64,000 nucleotides of DNA from Clostridiaceae bacterium (lineage in GTDB: Bacteria > Bacillota > Clostridia > Lachnospirales > Lachnospiraceae): positions 57,545-121,544 of the forward strand of contig CABIXM010000010.1 of assembly GCA_902362725.1 (NCBI GenBank), read 5' to 3'. The notes beneath the pieces were generated by a model. That model worked only from the letters and a program-made list of their open reading frames with translations, had not been told where the DNA came from and did no database searches. Positions 47,681 to 57,105 of the stretch are shown in pieces (the first letter of the stretch is position 1; each line of letters begins with the position of its first letter). The position numbers were made by a program, and so were the translations under genes.

Positions 47681-48766
47681 ATGGCCTATAAGGAAAAGGA
47701 CACGAAGACGTGGACGGCTCAATGGTTTGAAAGAAATGCCAGAGGCGAAAACAAAAAACGAAGAAAGAGGGGATTTACTACAAAACGAGAAGCATTGGAA
47801 TATGAACGGCAAAAGAAGCTGAGTAACGTGCGAAGCATGAATATGAAGCTGAGCGAGTTTATGGAGGTATATTTTGCAGACAAACAAAACGAATTGAAAG
47901 AGCGGACAATGAAGAATAAACGATATATGATGGAGCAACACATTATCCCATATTTTGGCGAGCAAATGTTGAGTGAGATAAGCGCCGGGCAGATTCTTCA
48001 GTGGCAGAATGAAATGCAGATGAAAGGGTTTTCGGAATCATATCTGCGAATGATACAGAATCAGCTGACCTGCCTGTTTACTCATGCCAGCAAGATTTAT
48101 GATTTAAAGACGAATCCTTGTAAAAAGGTGAAACGTATGGGAAGCTCAGATAATCGAAGCCTGGACTTCTGGACAGTAGAGGAATACCGGAAGTTCATTC
48201 AGACTATGGAGCCGGGGACAAGGTACTATCTCATTTTTGAAATCCTGTTCTGGACAGGTTGTAGAATCGGAGAGTTGCTGGCCCTGACGCCCGGAGATAT
48301 TGATTTTCGGAAGAATCAGATCAGTATCACAAAAACCTATTATCGCACGGATGGAAAGGATATGATTACGGAGCCAAAGACAAAGCAGTCCGTGAGAGTG
48401 ATAGAAATACCGGAGTTTCTGAAAAAAGAAATCGAGGAATTTGTCGATGGACATTATGGCATGCCCAGAAATGAAAGGCTGTTTCCAATCGTACAAGAAG
48501 CAGTACAGCATAAAATGAAGCGGGAGATAGAGAAGGCCGGACTGAAAAGAATCCGGGTGCATGATCTGAGGCATTCGCACGTGGCGTATCTGATTAACAG
48601 AGGCATTGAACCAATTTTGATAAAGGAGCGATTAGGACATAAGGATATTCGAATTACACTGAACACTTATGGTCATCTGTATCCGAATCAGCAGAGAAGG
48701 GTGGCGGATTTGCTGGACGATGAACAGGAAAAAAGTCCCGACAGCGGCAACTGTCAGGACTCATGA
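47681..48766 (+). CDS. int: Tyrosine recombinase/integrase
   Basis: A 361-residue phage-type integrase. Residues 1-45 are an arm-binding (AP2-like) domain, 60-150 the SAM-like core-binding domain, and the catalytic domain follows. The catalytic set is visible: Arg in GCRIGELLAL, HDLRHSH (His-x-x-Arg), GHKDIRITLNTYGHL with nucleophile Tyr330. ATG 47681 follows AAAGGAGTG; an earlier in-frame ATG lies within xis and is not likely. A GTCC.GACAG hairpin overlaps the last codons (48735-48760). Confidence 0.93.
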   Translation: MAYKEKDTKTWTAQWFERNARGENKKRRKRGFTTKREALEYERQKKLSNVRSMNMKLSEFMEVYFADKQNELKERTMKNKRYMMEQHIIPYFGEQMLSEISAGQILQWQNEMQMKGFSESYLRMIQNQLTCLFTHASKIYDLKTNPCKKVKRMGSSDNRSLDFWTVEEYRKFIQTMEPGTRYYLIFEILFWTGCRIGELLALTPGDIDFRKNQISITKTYYRTDGKDMITEPKTKQSVRVIEIPEFLKKEIEEFVDGHYGMPRNERLFPIVQEAVQHKMKREIEKAGLKRIRVHDLRHSHVAYLINRGIEPILIKERLGHKDIRITLNTYGHLYPNQQRRVADLLDDEQEKSPDSGNCQDS

Positions 48767-48772
48767 TAACAG

Positions 48773-48823
48773 GAACAATCTGCTATCCGTATGTAACTAC
48801 AACATCAGTATAGCAGGTTGTTC
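48773..48823 (+). other. Long inverted repeat between int and the RepA-like gene
   Basis: GAACAATCTGCTAT (48773-48786) and ATAGCAGGTTGTTC (48810-48823) match at 13 of 14 positions across a 23-base loop. No T-run follows. It may be a weak terminator, an operator or a replication/transfer site. Confidence 0.6.
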
Positions 48824-48854
48824 TCCACGTGACAAATAGAAAATGGAGGACTTT

Positions 48855-49838
48855 ATGGAAGATATAAGAACAGAATTGAAAATGATTAAAATGTCGGATA
48901 TCGAAGCTCAGGAGATAGAATGGCTCTGGTATCCGTATATCGCTTATGGCAAGCTGGCAATCGTCCAGGGCGACCCGGGAGACGGCAAGACCACGTTAAT
49001 ACTGAATCTGGCAGCGAAACTGACCAAAGGCGAAGGCCTGGATGAAAATATGAAGGTGACGGAGCCTATGAACGTCATTTATCAGACTGCGGAGGACGGG
49101 CTGGCCGATACCGTGAAACCGAGGCTGTTGCAGGCCGGAGCTGACTGCGAAAAGGTACTGGTGATTGATGAAAGCGAGAAATCCTTGTCCATGCTGGACG
49201 AACGAATCGAGGAAGCACTGATAAAGACAGGAGCTAGAGTTCTGATTCTGGACCCGATACAGGCTTATCTGGGTTCCGGCACAGATATGAACCGGGCCAA
49301 TGAGGTGCGGAACATGACCAAGCGGCTAGCAGCTCTGGCAGAAAAATATAAATGTGCAATTATCTTGATTGGACACATGAATAAAGCCGCCGGGAACAAG
49401 GCTGCATACCGGGGTATGGGTTCAATAGACTTCTATGCGGTGGCCAGGAGCGTGCTTCTGGTCGGCAGAGTAGAGGGAGAACCGAATATCCGGGCAATGG
49501 TGCAGATTAAGAATAACCTGGCAGAATTTGGTCATGCAAAGGCCTTCAGACTGTCGGAGGAGGGCTTCCGCTGGTTGGGAGATTATGAGATTACTGCCGA
49601 CGAGGTACTGGGAGGCTATGCGCCGAAGATAAATAAGTTGGAACAGGCGAAGGATTTGCTGCGGGAATTATCGAAAGAACTGGAAAAAGTAGAGAGTAAT
49701 AGTATCTACGATATGGCCAAAGAGCAGAACATTTCCAAAAGGACATTGGAAAACGCCAAGAGGGAAATGGGGATCCGGGCGAAAAGAGAGAATGGTAGCT
49801 GGTACTGGCCTCTGGACAGGGAAAAGTTATTAAAGTAA
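48855..49838 (+). CDS. RepA-like AAA ATPase (AAA_25)
   Basis: A 327-residue RecA-fold ATPase of the RepA/RegA helicase type found in plasmids and integrated elements. Walker A is VQGDPGDGKTT (about 37-47), Walker B RVLILDPIQAYLG, and sensor-like IILIGHMNKAAG. The C-terminal 80 residues form a small helical DNA-binding-looking domain (ISKRTLENAKREMGI). ATG 48855 has GGAGGA four bases before; an ATG at 48843 precedes the site. Probably helps replicate the excised circle. Confidence 0.85.
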   Translation: MEDIRTELKMIKMSDIEAQEIEWLWYPYIAYGKLAIVQGDPGDGKTTLILNLAAKLTKGEGLDENMKVTEPMNVIYQTAEDGLADTVKPRLLQAGADCEKVLVIDESEKSLSMLDERIEEALIKTGARVLILDPIQAYLGSGTDMNRANEVRNMTKRLAALAEKYKCAIILIGHMNKAAGNKAAYRGMGSIDFYAVARSVLLVGRVEGEPNIRAMVQIKNNLAEFGHAKAFRLSEEGFRWLGDYEITADEVLGGYAPKINKLEQAKDLLRELSKELEKVESNSIYDMAKEQNISKRTLENAKREMGIRAKRENGSWYWPLDREKLLK

Positions 49839-49942
49839 GAACGCAACAACGCAGAGTATCTATATTTTGCGGAGAAGGACATTGCAAGGTCGCAATAAAC
49901 GATAGACCTTGCAGTGTTGCGGCCTTAGAGAAAGGAGCGAAA

Positions 49943-50176
49943 ATGAAGCAGGTACAGATTTCAGAAGAATTGTTTCAGGCATTGGTGAAATATCATCTTG
50001 TAGGAATGGAAGACTACCGGGAGGAGATAGAAAAGGGACTGGAAAGCAAACTGGAGAGTATGACCAGACGGCAATTCTATTCGACTTACAAGACAGCAGC
50101 GACCGAAGGAGAGCGGGAAGAGGCAAGACAGAAATATCTGGACAAGGTGGGAATGCACCGGGATTTTCAGAGATAG
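49943..50176 (+). CDS. Small helical protein of the mobile element
   Basis: A 77-residue charged, helical protein with no membrane segment or known motif (MKQVQISEELFQALVKYHL start). Good GAAAGGAGCG site. It sits between the RepA-like and relaxase genes; similar small proteins are common at this place in Lachnospiraceae mobilizable elements. A hairpin, TTGCAAGGTC / GACCTTGCA (49882-49912 region), lies just upstream. Function unknown. Confidence 0.65.
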   Translation: MKQVQISEELFQALVKYHLVGMEDYREEIEKGLESKLESMTRRQFYSTYKTAATEGEREEARQKYLDKVGMHRDFQR

Positions 50177-50201
50177 GATTCCTCTGTAGATAGGAAAACG
50201 A

Positions 50202-50417
50202 GAGCGTGACACGCTCCCGTAAAAGACAACCAGGACGGAAGTCACAGGGCGAAGACGGGAGTTTGAAGCTGCTCCGGGAAAGGATTTAGAAGCCCTCGGC
50301 GTTTGAGAGCGAAATACACCCATCGCACAAACTTCGTTTATGCTCTGTGTATTTCGCCCTTGCAGGGGGCTTGGCTGCCGAAAGGCAGAGAGTTCGTAAA
50401 CAGGCGCCGGAGCGCCT
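50202..50417 (+). promoter_or_regulatory. Candidate origin of transfer upstream of the relaxase gene
   Basis: The 255-base spacer has four inverted repeats: GAGCGT-GAC-ACGCTC (50202-50216), a perfect 11-bp pair GCGAAATACAC (50309-50319) and GTGTATTTCGC (50347-50357) with a 27-base loop, CTGCC-GAAA-GGCAG (50374-50388 region), and AGGCGC-CGGA-GCGCCT (50402-50417). Relaxase genes commonly have oriT just upstream, so the 11-bp pair is the best candidate. No nic site can be named. Confidence 0.6.
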
Positions 50418-50431
50418 ACTCACAAAGAAAG

Positions 50432-51862
50432 ATGGTGTTGCTTATAGCGAGAAATTCATTTATTCAGTTATCGAAGCTGCCAAACGTAAAGGGCAGAATT
50501 AACTATATCGCCAGTCCTGTCAGGCAGGAAAATCTCTATGCCGTGTATGAGACTACGGAGCGGAAATTCTGGTCTGAACTGGCAAAATGTAATCAGGAAG
50601 AGTTCCGGAAGAGCGGGGCAGAGGGCCAGTGCATTGAGGCCAGGGAGTTGATTATCGCCTTGCCAGAGAGCTTTACGGAGTATTATCCCCGCCGCTATGT
50701 ATTAGCGTTATTTACAGACCATTTTAAAGAACAGTACGGAGTGGAGTGTATTGCGGCGCTGCACCACAATAAGCGAAAGACCAACTACCACATCCACCTG
50801 ATTTTCTCGGAGCGGAAGAAGCTGGAGAAGCCTATTATAAAGGTGGCTTCCAGAAACATGTTCTATGATGAACGAGGCGTCCATGTCAGGACGAAGAAAG
50901 AGATACTAGACGAGTATGGGGAGATACGGCCGGGCTGCAGCGTCATAAAGAAGGGAGAGGTTTACGAAAAAAAGTTATTTGAAGCTAAGAACAGCTGGTT
51001 TAAAACGGCGGCTTTCCTGGATGAAGTAAAGCATTCTTACACAGAACTGATCAATCAGGAAGTGCCGGACGAGAAGCAGAAGCTGCAGGTATTCGAGCAT
51101 GGCAGCCTGTATCTGCCTACTAAGAAAATCGGAAAGAACAATCCCAAGGCCGAGGAGATAGCAAAGGACAATGAAATGCGACAGGTGTGGAACGCTACGG
51201 TGGATCAGGCGCTGGTCAGCGGAGCGGCAGAGGAGGAGATCCGGGAGATAAAGCGGGTGTGTATTTCGGAAGAGATAAAGGCGAGTATTGATAAGAGAGG
51301 AAGAAGGCCAGAACTGTTTTTTCTTTATCTGTTCGAGGCAGTTTCCAAGCTGAAAGAGCTGATTGAGAAGGTAAGGGAAAGAGTAGCGGAGGCGAAAGAA
51401 GAAAGACTGGAGTTCCCGGTAAGAAGCCCGCTTGCAGCCAAATATCAACAGCTTGAATCAATCCAACGGAAGCTGGATGATCAGAACGAAGCCATTTTCA
51501 ACAGGGAGCTTGAACTGGGACGGGTAAGGAATGAACTAGCCTGTGCGACAGGGATATTTAAGGGGAAAGAGCGGAAAGGTCTGCAGGAGCAAGTGGATTC
51601 ATTGGAACATCAGGTAGCAAGCATGAAACGCTGGCTATCCGGGATTGTACGGGAGCATGGATATGAAACAGTCCAGGAGTTTATGCAGGAATATCAGGCG
51701 GCCAGAAAAGAGTATAAAGCATATAGGGCTGCAGTAGAGGAATGGAAGAGACGGACAGAAGCGAAAGGGTTTGTGGATATGCAGATCCGGGAAGCAAAGA
51801 AGAGAACGGAGGAGAGAGAAGAATACAGAGATTATCGTAGTAGTGGCAGAGGAGCCAGATAG
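50432..51862 (+). CDS. MobA/MobL-type relaxase
   Basis: A 476-residue relaxase. The N-terminal 130 residues hold the MobL fold with the metal triad region HHNKRKTNYHIHLIF (His111, His112, His120, His122) and an upstream Tyr-rich segment (YIASPVRQENLYAVYETTE, 25-43) that may contain the nicking Tyr. The C-terminal 180 residues are a long coiled coil. I start at ATG 50432; the frame is open for another 43 residues but that part covers the oriT-like repeats. It would nick the excised element for mobilisation by a helper. Confidence 0.88.
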   Translation: MVLLIARNSFIQLSKLPNVKGRINYIASPVRQENLYAVYETTERKFWSELAKCNQEEFRKSGAEGQCIEARELIIALPESFTEYYPRRYVLALFTDHFKEQYGVECIAALHHNKRKTNYHIHLIFSERKKLEKPIIKVASRNMFYDERGVHVRTKKEILDEYGEIRPGCSVIKKGEVYEKKLFEAKNSWFKTAAFLDEVKHSYTELINQEVPDEKQKLQVFEHGSLYLPTKKIGKNNPKAEEIAKDNEMRQVWNATVDQALVSGAAEEEIREIKRVCISEEIKASIDKRGRRPELFFLYLFEAVSKLKELIEKVRERVAEAKEERLEFPVRSPLAAKYQQLESIQRKLDDQNEAIFNRELELGRVRNELACATGIFKGKERKGLQEQVDSLEHQVASMKRWLSGIVREHGYETVQEFMQEYQAARKEYKAYRAAVEEWKRRTEAKGFVDMQIREAKKRTEEREEYRDYRSSGRGAR

Positions 51863-52228
51863 TGAAGAATCCTTCAGGAGAGTGTCCTGGGGGATTTCAT
51901 TCTGCCTGGGAATTAACAATAACAATATATGAATATAGATATTTTATGAATGAAAATTTTGTAGTAAAATATTGTATGAAGTTTTAAATAGTAACTGAAG
52001 TAAATGAGAAAAAATTGGGTGAAATAATGGCTGAAATAAAAATGAGTTATATAATTATTCTAAATTATATATGTCTTTTTGACTATCTTTTTATATCTTC
52101 CTAAATGTCCGCAAAGCCTTATTTTATCGGCTCTACGGGCATTTTGCTTTTGTGGTAAACCTCGCATATCTAGGTCTATCTTCTTATATTTTCCCTGTCA
52201 ATCGTGGTTAAAATCATGGTAAATACTT
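51863..52228. other. Gene-free spacer between the two mobile elements
   Basis: About 366 bases, mostly AT-rich, with no convincing gene. The right half (about 52040-52228) holds the presumed left end of the Tn916-type element, including GTGGTAAA (52150 region) and TGGTTAAAATCATGGTAAA (52206-52224 region), which resemble the GTGGTAAAT repeats at 59236-59255 and may be integrase arm sites. Confidence 0.55.
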
Positions 52229-53422
52229 CTATGCGATTAGACGCTGAACCTCTGATTTTGCGGTATCTATGGACGCATGAGCGTACCAGTTCATTGTGAT
52301 ACTGATGTTTGAATGTCCCATGATATACTGTAAATCTTTTGGGTTCATGTTCTTGTTTGCCAATCTTGTGCAGAATGTATGGCGTAGCGTATGCGGTGTG
52401 ATATGTGGCAAGGGATTGTCCTTGTGGTGCTTGTTGTATTTCTTTACCATACGGATAAATAAGGCGTTGTAGTCAATCGCAACTTTGGGCTTGCCTTTAT
52501 GATTGACAAACAGAAAATTGCTCCGTCCGTCTATCACAAATGGTTCTGCCTTTGGGCGTTTCTTCATAACCCGTTGAAATGCCTGTATCGTTTCTCTGCT
52601 TAATGGCACTTGCCTTATTCCGCTTTTTGTTTTAGGCGTTTCAATATAATAGCCCTGTTCCTTGCTCTTTAGTAACTGGTGGTCGATAATCACAACTTCA
52701 TTCTTAAAATCAATATCGGCTACTGTCAGTCCGCACAGTTCCGAGATACGAAGTCCTGTCTTTAACAGTATCAGCACATCATCATAATGCTTGTGATACA
52801 CATTGTCCGTCTTAATAAATGACAATAATGCTTGTTCCTGTTCCTCTGTCAATGCGACTTTCTCTTTGGTATCATTTTCTAGGACTTCATTTAACTTGAA
52901 ATCAAAAGGGTTCTTCCTTACGCAATCGTCTTGTATAGCGATATAGAATGACGCTTTTAACGAGCGTTTATGGTTGTTAATGGTGTTATAGGAAAAGCCT
53001 TTTTCTTTCATGCGTAACGCCCATTCCTTAGCGTCAGAGGGTTTTATCGTATCAATGCTCCTAGCACCTAACTTATCCTCTTTTAATAACCGCATGAGTT
53101 GTTCCCGTTGTTTCTGTGTGCTTTTCTTCACATTTGCCCTCTGTGCGTTCTGTTTGGCGTAAAGTTGGCAAAGCGTCATTTTCTTGCCTGTGCTGTCGAT
53201 ACCGTCCTCAATATCCCGTCTTATCTGCTGTTCCAGTTCTCGAAGTGAGGGTTTTTCCCGTTTTCCCTTTGGTGTCGGGTCTGTGGGTGTCAATCTCCAA
53301 GCATACACATATTTTGTGTTTCCAAATGCGTCTACATATTTATATAAGTATTTCCCGTCTGTTCGTTGGCTCTCTCCAGTATGCAGGATACGACCTTTGT
53401 TATCCCGTCTTTTTTCTTTCAT
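52229..53422 (-). CDS. int: Tn916-type tyrosine integrase
   Basis: A 397-residue integrase close in plan to Int of Tn916 (405 residues). The N-terminal 70 residues form the DR2 arm-binding domain, followed by core-binding and catalytic domains. Catalytic signs: Arg in LKTGLRISELCGL, HTLRHTFCTRLANK, GHSNISITMNWYAHA with Tyr380. ATG 53422 follows AAGGAAAGGAG. It is last in the order rep-xis-int on the minus strand, reading toward the left end, as in Tn916. Confidence 0.95.
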   Translation of the reverse strand: MKEKRRDNKGRILHTGESQRTDGKYLYKYVDAFGNTKYVYAWRLTPTDPTPKGKREKPSLRELEQQIRRDIEDGIDSTGKKMTLCQLYAKQNAQRANVKKSTQKQREQLMRLLKEDKLGARSIDTIKPSDAKEWALRMKEKGFSYNTINNHKRSLKASFYIAIQDDCVRKNPFDFKLNEVLENDTKEKVALTEEQEQALLSFIKTDNVYHKHYDDVLILLKTGLRISELCGLTVADIDFKNEVVIIDHQLLKSKEQGYYIETPKTKSGIRQVPLSRETIQAFQRVMKKRPKAEPFVIDGRSNFLFVNHKGKPKVAIDYNALFIRMVKKYNKHHKDNPLPHITPHTLRHTFCTRLANKNMNPKDLQYIMGHSNISITMNWYAHASIDTAKSEVQRLIA

Positions 53423-53500
53423 GGTGTCTGCTCCTTTCCTTGTTGGAAAGAGCCTTGATATGACTTGTGTTCATCATAACACATACAAGGCTCATTTGCA

Positions 53501-53704
53501 TTAGATTGCGTTCAATTTGTCAATGACCTGTTCAAATTGTCGGCGTTTAATCTGTATGCGGTTGCCATTCATAATGAACCAGCCAGCGTCCTTGTTTTCC
53601 TCTGCCAATCGTCTTAACTTGTTTTCTCCGATACGGAAATACCTTGACGCTTCTTCAATGGTAAGGGTGTATTTTTCCCATACAGGAATATCGTTGTTAT
53701 TCAT
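53501..53704 (-). CDS. xis: Tn916-type excisionase
   Basis: A 67-residue winged-helix protein. The sequence [19 protein letters not shown] followed by [19 protein letters not shown] (positions 9-46) is close to Tn916 Xis. It binds near the ends and directs Int to excision. Its ATG overlaps the stop of the rep gene by one base (TGATG), so translation is coupled. Confidence 0.95.
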   Translation of the reverse strand: MNNNDIPVWEKYTLTIEEASRYFRIGENKLRRLAEENKDAGWFIMNGNRIQIKRRQFEQVIDKLNAI

Positions 53705-54802
53705 CAGATACCCCCTTTCCCATGTTTCGTGTCATACTGGATATAGGGAATAAGGTCGGTGCGGTTTATCCTCTGTAAATGAGCGGTTAATTTACTGGAA
53801 AGGGAATTGCTGTATCTTGCCTTATCAAGCATAGTTCCCACTTTTTCCAGTCCACCTAATGCGTCATGTTCTTCCAAGAAGTAAAAACTTTTGACAGCGG
53901 AAATCACGCCACCCTCTGTGAGCCATTGCTGTGTTTCTTCAAGGGAATTTTGCTGTTTTGGTACTTGCAGTTTTAAGACTTCCACAGCCCCTAAAAAGCG
54001 TTCCCAAAACCGACAAGTTTTCCACCTGCTCTTATTACTTTCGTTTCTGTTTGGTACGACAAAGCGTAGGTTGTTTGCCAATAGCCCGAAAGCCAGTTCT
54101 CCAAGTTCCAGCGGTCTGTCCTTGAATGTCATGGCAAAAGCATGAGCCTTATCATCACGCAGTTGCATTTCTGTCCGTTTCCAACTGTCGACTTCCTCAA
54201 GCGTCTTATTATGTTTTGAACAGACTTCCTTATCCTTATCATAAAAGCGATAGGACAATCCCGATTTTCCAGCACCGATATAAACAGTCTTTGCGGTGTC
54301 GAAATCATCAAACTTGCTTTCGTCAAAGTGGTAGCCCTCACTATTAGAAATAAATTCCTCTTTTTCGCATTTCTTCTTTATCTGCTCTATGGTAAAGAAT
54401 GGCTTTTCGTTCTTATCATCAATGGCAATATCAAGTCTTGTGAAATGGAAATTATCCAGTCCGTATCTTCGCTCACAGCGTCGGAACATATCCCCAAAGG
54501 TATAATTCCTACTGTCGAGAATACGGAAAATATCATCACAACCTCTGCCAGTCATAACAAGATAACAGCCTAACCCTTGTGGGTTGTCCTCTGTTTTCCT
54601 TGCGTTCCCCGATACATAAATATCTCCAATCTGCCAGCGTGCTTGATAGGTTTTGTATTTAATGCTTGCCGGATAGACATTGAAAATATCAGTCGGTAAA
54701 CCTAAAATGTGCATGATTACATCTTCAGCGGTTACAGTATCAAATACAATACTGATGTAATCAATCTTAACGGATAAATTTTTGTGTGTAGTTATAGTGC
54801 AT
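53704..54802 (-). pseudogene. Tn916 orf20-type replication initiation factor, probable 5' frameshift
   Basis: The open frame from ATG 54714 gives 336 residues of a Rep_trans/relaxase-type protein with the active-site region HFTRLDIAIDD and later YRFYDKDKEVCSKH. The conserved N-terminus continues upstream in the same frame (VKIDYISIVFDTVTAEDVI, no ATG), while the well-placed start, ATG 54802 after AAAGGAGAA, is in another frame. Removing one base from the A5 run at 54779-54783 would join them. Either a frameshift mutation, programmed slippage, or a sequencing error in a homopolymer. Otherwise the protein would begin at 54714 and lack about 30 residues. Confidence 0.75.
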
Positions 54803-54923
54803 TTCTCCTTTCGTACTTCCCGTTTTTTTGCGGGGTAAAAATCGTGTTTTTTCCTTTATTTATCACAGTTCCTAGGTACTATGACATGTATGCGCAGGGC
54901 GGTGTTACATATACGCCCTTTAT

Positions 54924-55014
54924 GAACGCCTAAAGGCGTTCCCTTTCCAAAAGGAACTGTCTGTCCGAAACACGTCTGGGGGACGTGCCCCGTCCAGCCA
55001 GCCCCTTTTGGAAA
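54924..55014. promoter_or_regulatory. Origin-like palindrome block of the Tn916-type element
   Basis: GAACGCCT-AA-AGGCGTTC (54924-54941) and a perfect 11-base inverted pair, TTTCCAAAAGG (54944-54954) and CCTTTTGGAAA (55004-55014), enclosing a G/C-rich hairpin, GGGG-GACGTG-CCCC (54978 region). In Tn916 oriT and a single-strand origin lie just upstream of orf20, the same place as here. Nothing that looks like a gene is present in 54803-55252. Confidence 0.6.
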
Positions 55015-55252
55015 CCACTATTTTCTGTCTGATAGTCCACGTTTATTCATTCTATCAAAATGAAAATACATCTTTTCTATGCTTACTCAAGCGTGTGATT
55101 GACCCTAGCGTGCTTAATCACTCTATCTGATACGATAATAACGCTATTAGAATTACTTGTCAAGAAGTTTTTGTTGACTTTTTGATATATATTAAGTATG
55201 ATATGCTTATAAATACCAATAAAAGCAATGAAAGGAGTGTTTATACTGAGTT

Positions 55253-55888
55253 ATGGAGCATTACGAAAAGAAAATCAGTTTCTTAGGAGAAAATATACAG
55301 ACCATAAGAAAGCACAGAGGAATGAAACAACAGGAACTTGCGGACAAAATCGGTATCAATATGCAGAGCCTTTCCAAGATTGAACGGGGTGTAAATTATC
55401 CTACCTTTGATACATTAGAAAAGATAATGGACGTGCTGGGTGTAACCCCAAATGAATTACTGTCGGGAGAATGGAAGTATGTTAATCAAGCCGAAAAGGA
55501 AGTCTGCCAGTTTTTAAGAATTGAAGAACGACTAAATGCAGAATTAAAACATGGGCATTATGACAACTTCTTTGACAGCGAAGAAGAATGGCTGGAATAT
55601 GAGTTGAAAAAGTTACGGGAATATATTACCGACTACATCAACGGAAAAAGCATTGTAGCGTCCGACCTTTATCCAATCAAAGAATTTATCCAGCATTTGA
55701 AGTTTCAAAAACTGTTAGACCACTATGATGATTTATACAGCATGGATATGTTCGGTGAAAGCATAGAGGGACATAAATATAGGACACCTTATCAAGTCGT
55801 AAAAATGATAAACCCCAATTCAAAAGAAGATATGGAATTATTACGGGAAGTATTGAAAAATAACGATTTTGATGATGAGGACGAGTAA
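55253..55888 (+). CDS. XRE-family transcriptional regulator with helical C-terminal domain
   Basis: A 211-residue protein. The HTH spans residues about 11-70 (IRKHRGMKQQELADKIGINMQSLSKIERG, given by positions 18-46). The C-terminal 130 residues are helical and acidic, ending EDE, with no known domain. It is transcribed away from rep across the origin-like block, as regulators often are in Tn916-like elements. A structured terminator follows. Target genes unknown. Confidence 0.82.
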   Translation: MEHYEKKISFLGENIQTIRKHRGMKQQELADKIGINMQSLSKIERGVNYPTFDTLEKIMDVLGVTPNELLSGEWKYVNQAEKEVCQFLRIEERLNAELKHGHYDNFFDSEEEWLEYELKKLREYITDYINGKSIVASDLYPIKEFIQHLKFQKLLDHYDDLYSMDMFGESIEGHKYRTPYQVVKMINPNSKEDMELLREVLKNNDFDDEDE

Positions 55889-55919
55889 CCCTTTTCCTCT
55901 TTGTAGAAGATACAGCAAA

Positions 55920-55987
55920 CAAAAAGCCCAGTAAAGAGTGCAAAGCACCACCAATGGTGGCAAGGCTCTTGACAGGGCTTTTCCTTT
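55920..55987 (+). terminator. Branched terminator after the XRE regulator
   Basis: AAAAGCCC and GGGCTTTT enclose nested AGAG/CTCT and CCACC-AAT-GGTGG pairs, followed by a T-rich stretch. Confidence 0.75.
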
Positions 55988-56082
55988 ACTGTTTGTGGCA
56001 GACAAGAGGAAGAAAGGGACAAAATCTGATTTGTAGTAAATTATATAAAAACGATATGAGATGTATTTGTATCATTTTCTTG

Positions 56083-56111
56083 TTGACACCATTTATATTA
56101 AGTGATATATT
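56083..56111 (+). promoter_or_regulatory. Promoter of the membrane protein-XRE gene pair
   Basis: TTGACA (56083-56088) and TATATT (56106-56111) spaced 17 bases, 46 bases before the start codon. Confidence 0.8.
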
Positions 56112-56157
56112 TGTCTTATAAAGATACAAAAACATCACATTGAAAAGAGGGATGATT

Positions 56158-56799
56158 ATGACAAAAAAACAAATGAAACAAGTTATCTTTATGGGAGTAG
56201 GGTGTGTAATATTACTGATTGCAGGGATAATTTACTCTTTATTATTTAACGACGCACGCTGGGTTAAAAACATGGATATGTCTAATTATGTATTTTCCAT
56301 AAAGGATATACCAATGTTGATAGTCGGTGCTTTGATAGCTATTTATGTCTTATATGTAACAGTTATCTTCTTTAAAAACGCCTTTTCTAAAAATTTTAAA
56401 GACAAAAACTATTCAAGAACAGTATCTTCATATTGGGGACTGTGTGGAATATTTGGATTTCTAGGTTTTAGCGGTTTTTGGACTTATTTTGAATATGGGA
56501 AAATATATCCTTTTGTATTCTTTATATTTTTTGGCTTTTTCGGCTTTTTCTTTGAAGGAAAACTTTCCCACACTTTAGAAGATGAACTTTTTTTAGAAAA
56601 TAAAAGAAAAGCAGAAATAAACGCCTATAAAGTAGGATTTAAACTTCTCTTTATAGTCATTTGGCTTATGGCAATAGGAATGTTTTCTCGTAATGTGGAA
56701 TGGTGTGCAATTTTTATGCTCATTTCTGTTTCACTTATCTATGCTTTAGTCATTTTTCTTAGCAACTATTTATTATACCGCTACGAAAAAGGAGAATAA
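56158..56799 (+). CDS. Multi-spanning membrane protein of unknown function
   Basis: A 213-residue protein with five or six hydrophobic segments (near 8-28, 48-68, 98-118, 122-140, 165-182, 187-207), short loops and a positively charged C-terminus. No motif I can name. ATG 56158 has GAGG seven bases before; two earlier in-frame starts are less well placed. AT-rich. It is followed after three bases by a small XRE regulator. Membrane protein plus Cro-like regulator pairs are frequent in Firmicutes, where the regulator often controls the pair. Confidence 0.7.
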   Translation: MTKKQMKQVIFMGVGCVILLIAGIIYSLLFNDARWVKNMDMSNYVFSIKDIPMLIVGALIAIYVLYVTVIFFKNAFSKNFKDKNYSRTVSSYWGLCGIFGFLGFSGFWTYFEYGKIYPFVFFIFFGFFGFFFEGKLSHTLEDELFLENKRKAEINAYKVGFKLLFIVIWLMAIGMFSRNVEWCAIFMLISVSLIYALVIFLSNYLLYRYEKGE

Positions 56800-56802
56800 G
56801 TC

Positions 56803-57006
56803 ATGGTAGAAGATTTCATGTGCAACTTAAAGGTATATCGTGTAGCACAAGGTTTAACACAAGAACAACTGGCAGAAAAAGTCGGGGTTCGTAGAGAAAC
56901 AATTATGAGGTTGGAAAAAGCACAATACAATCCATCTCTAAAACTGGCGATTGATATTTCACGGGTTCTCAATGCACCGATAGAAGATATTTTCATTTTT
57001 AAATGA
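56803..57006 (+). CDS. Small Cro/YozG-type XRE regulator
   Basis: A 67-residue stand-alone [24 protein letters not shown] then [18 protein letters not shown], ending ALDI-like [19 protein letters not shown]. This is the compact Cro-like type with no effector domain. It lies three bases behind the membrane protein gene; the pair is probably one unit. Confidence 0.9.
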   Translation: MVEDFMCNLKVYRVAQGLTQEQLAEKVGVRRETIMRLEKAQYNPSLKLAIDISRVLNAPIEDIFIFK

Positions 57007-57105
57007 GATAGTGGTAGTAAATTCGGTTCTATGTGATATTGGGAACAATAGAATATTAAGTTTTACATCAATATAAGAGTAATGCAACTATAATGTTAAT
57101 TTGTA

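Larger units (their letters stand above)
46673..51862 (+). mobile_element. Integrative mobilizable element downstream of tuf
   Basis: A block of foreign genes: repressor (minus strand), then xis, int, RepA-like ATPase, a small protein and a MobL relaxase on the plus strand. No type IV secretion genes are present, so it would need a helper to transfer. The left edge is placed after the tuf terminator from the repeat sites; the right edge is after the relaxase, before the Tn916-type int. Exact att sites were not found. Confidence 0.7.
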
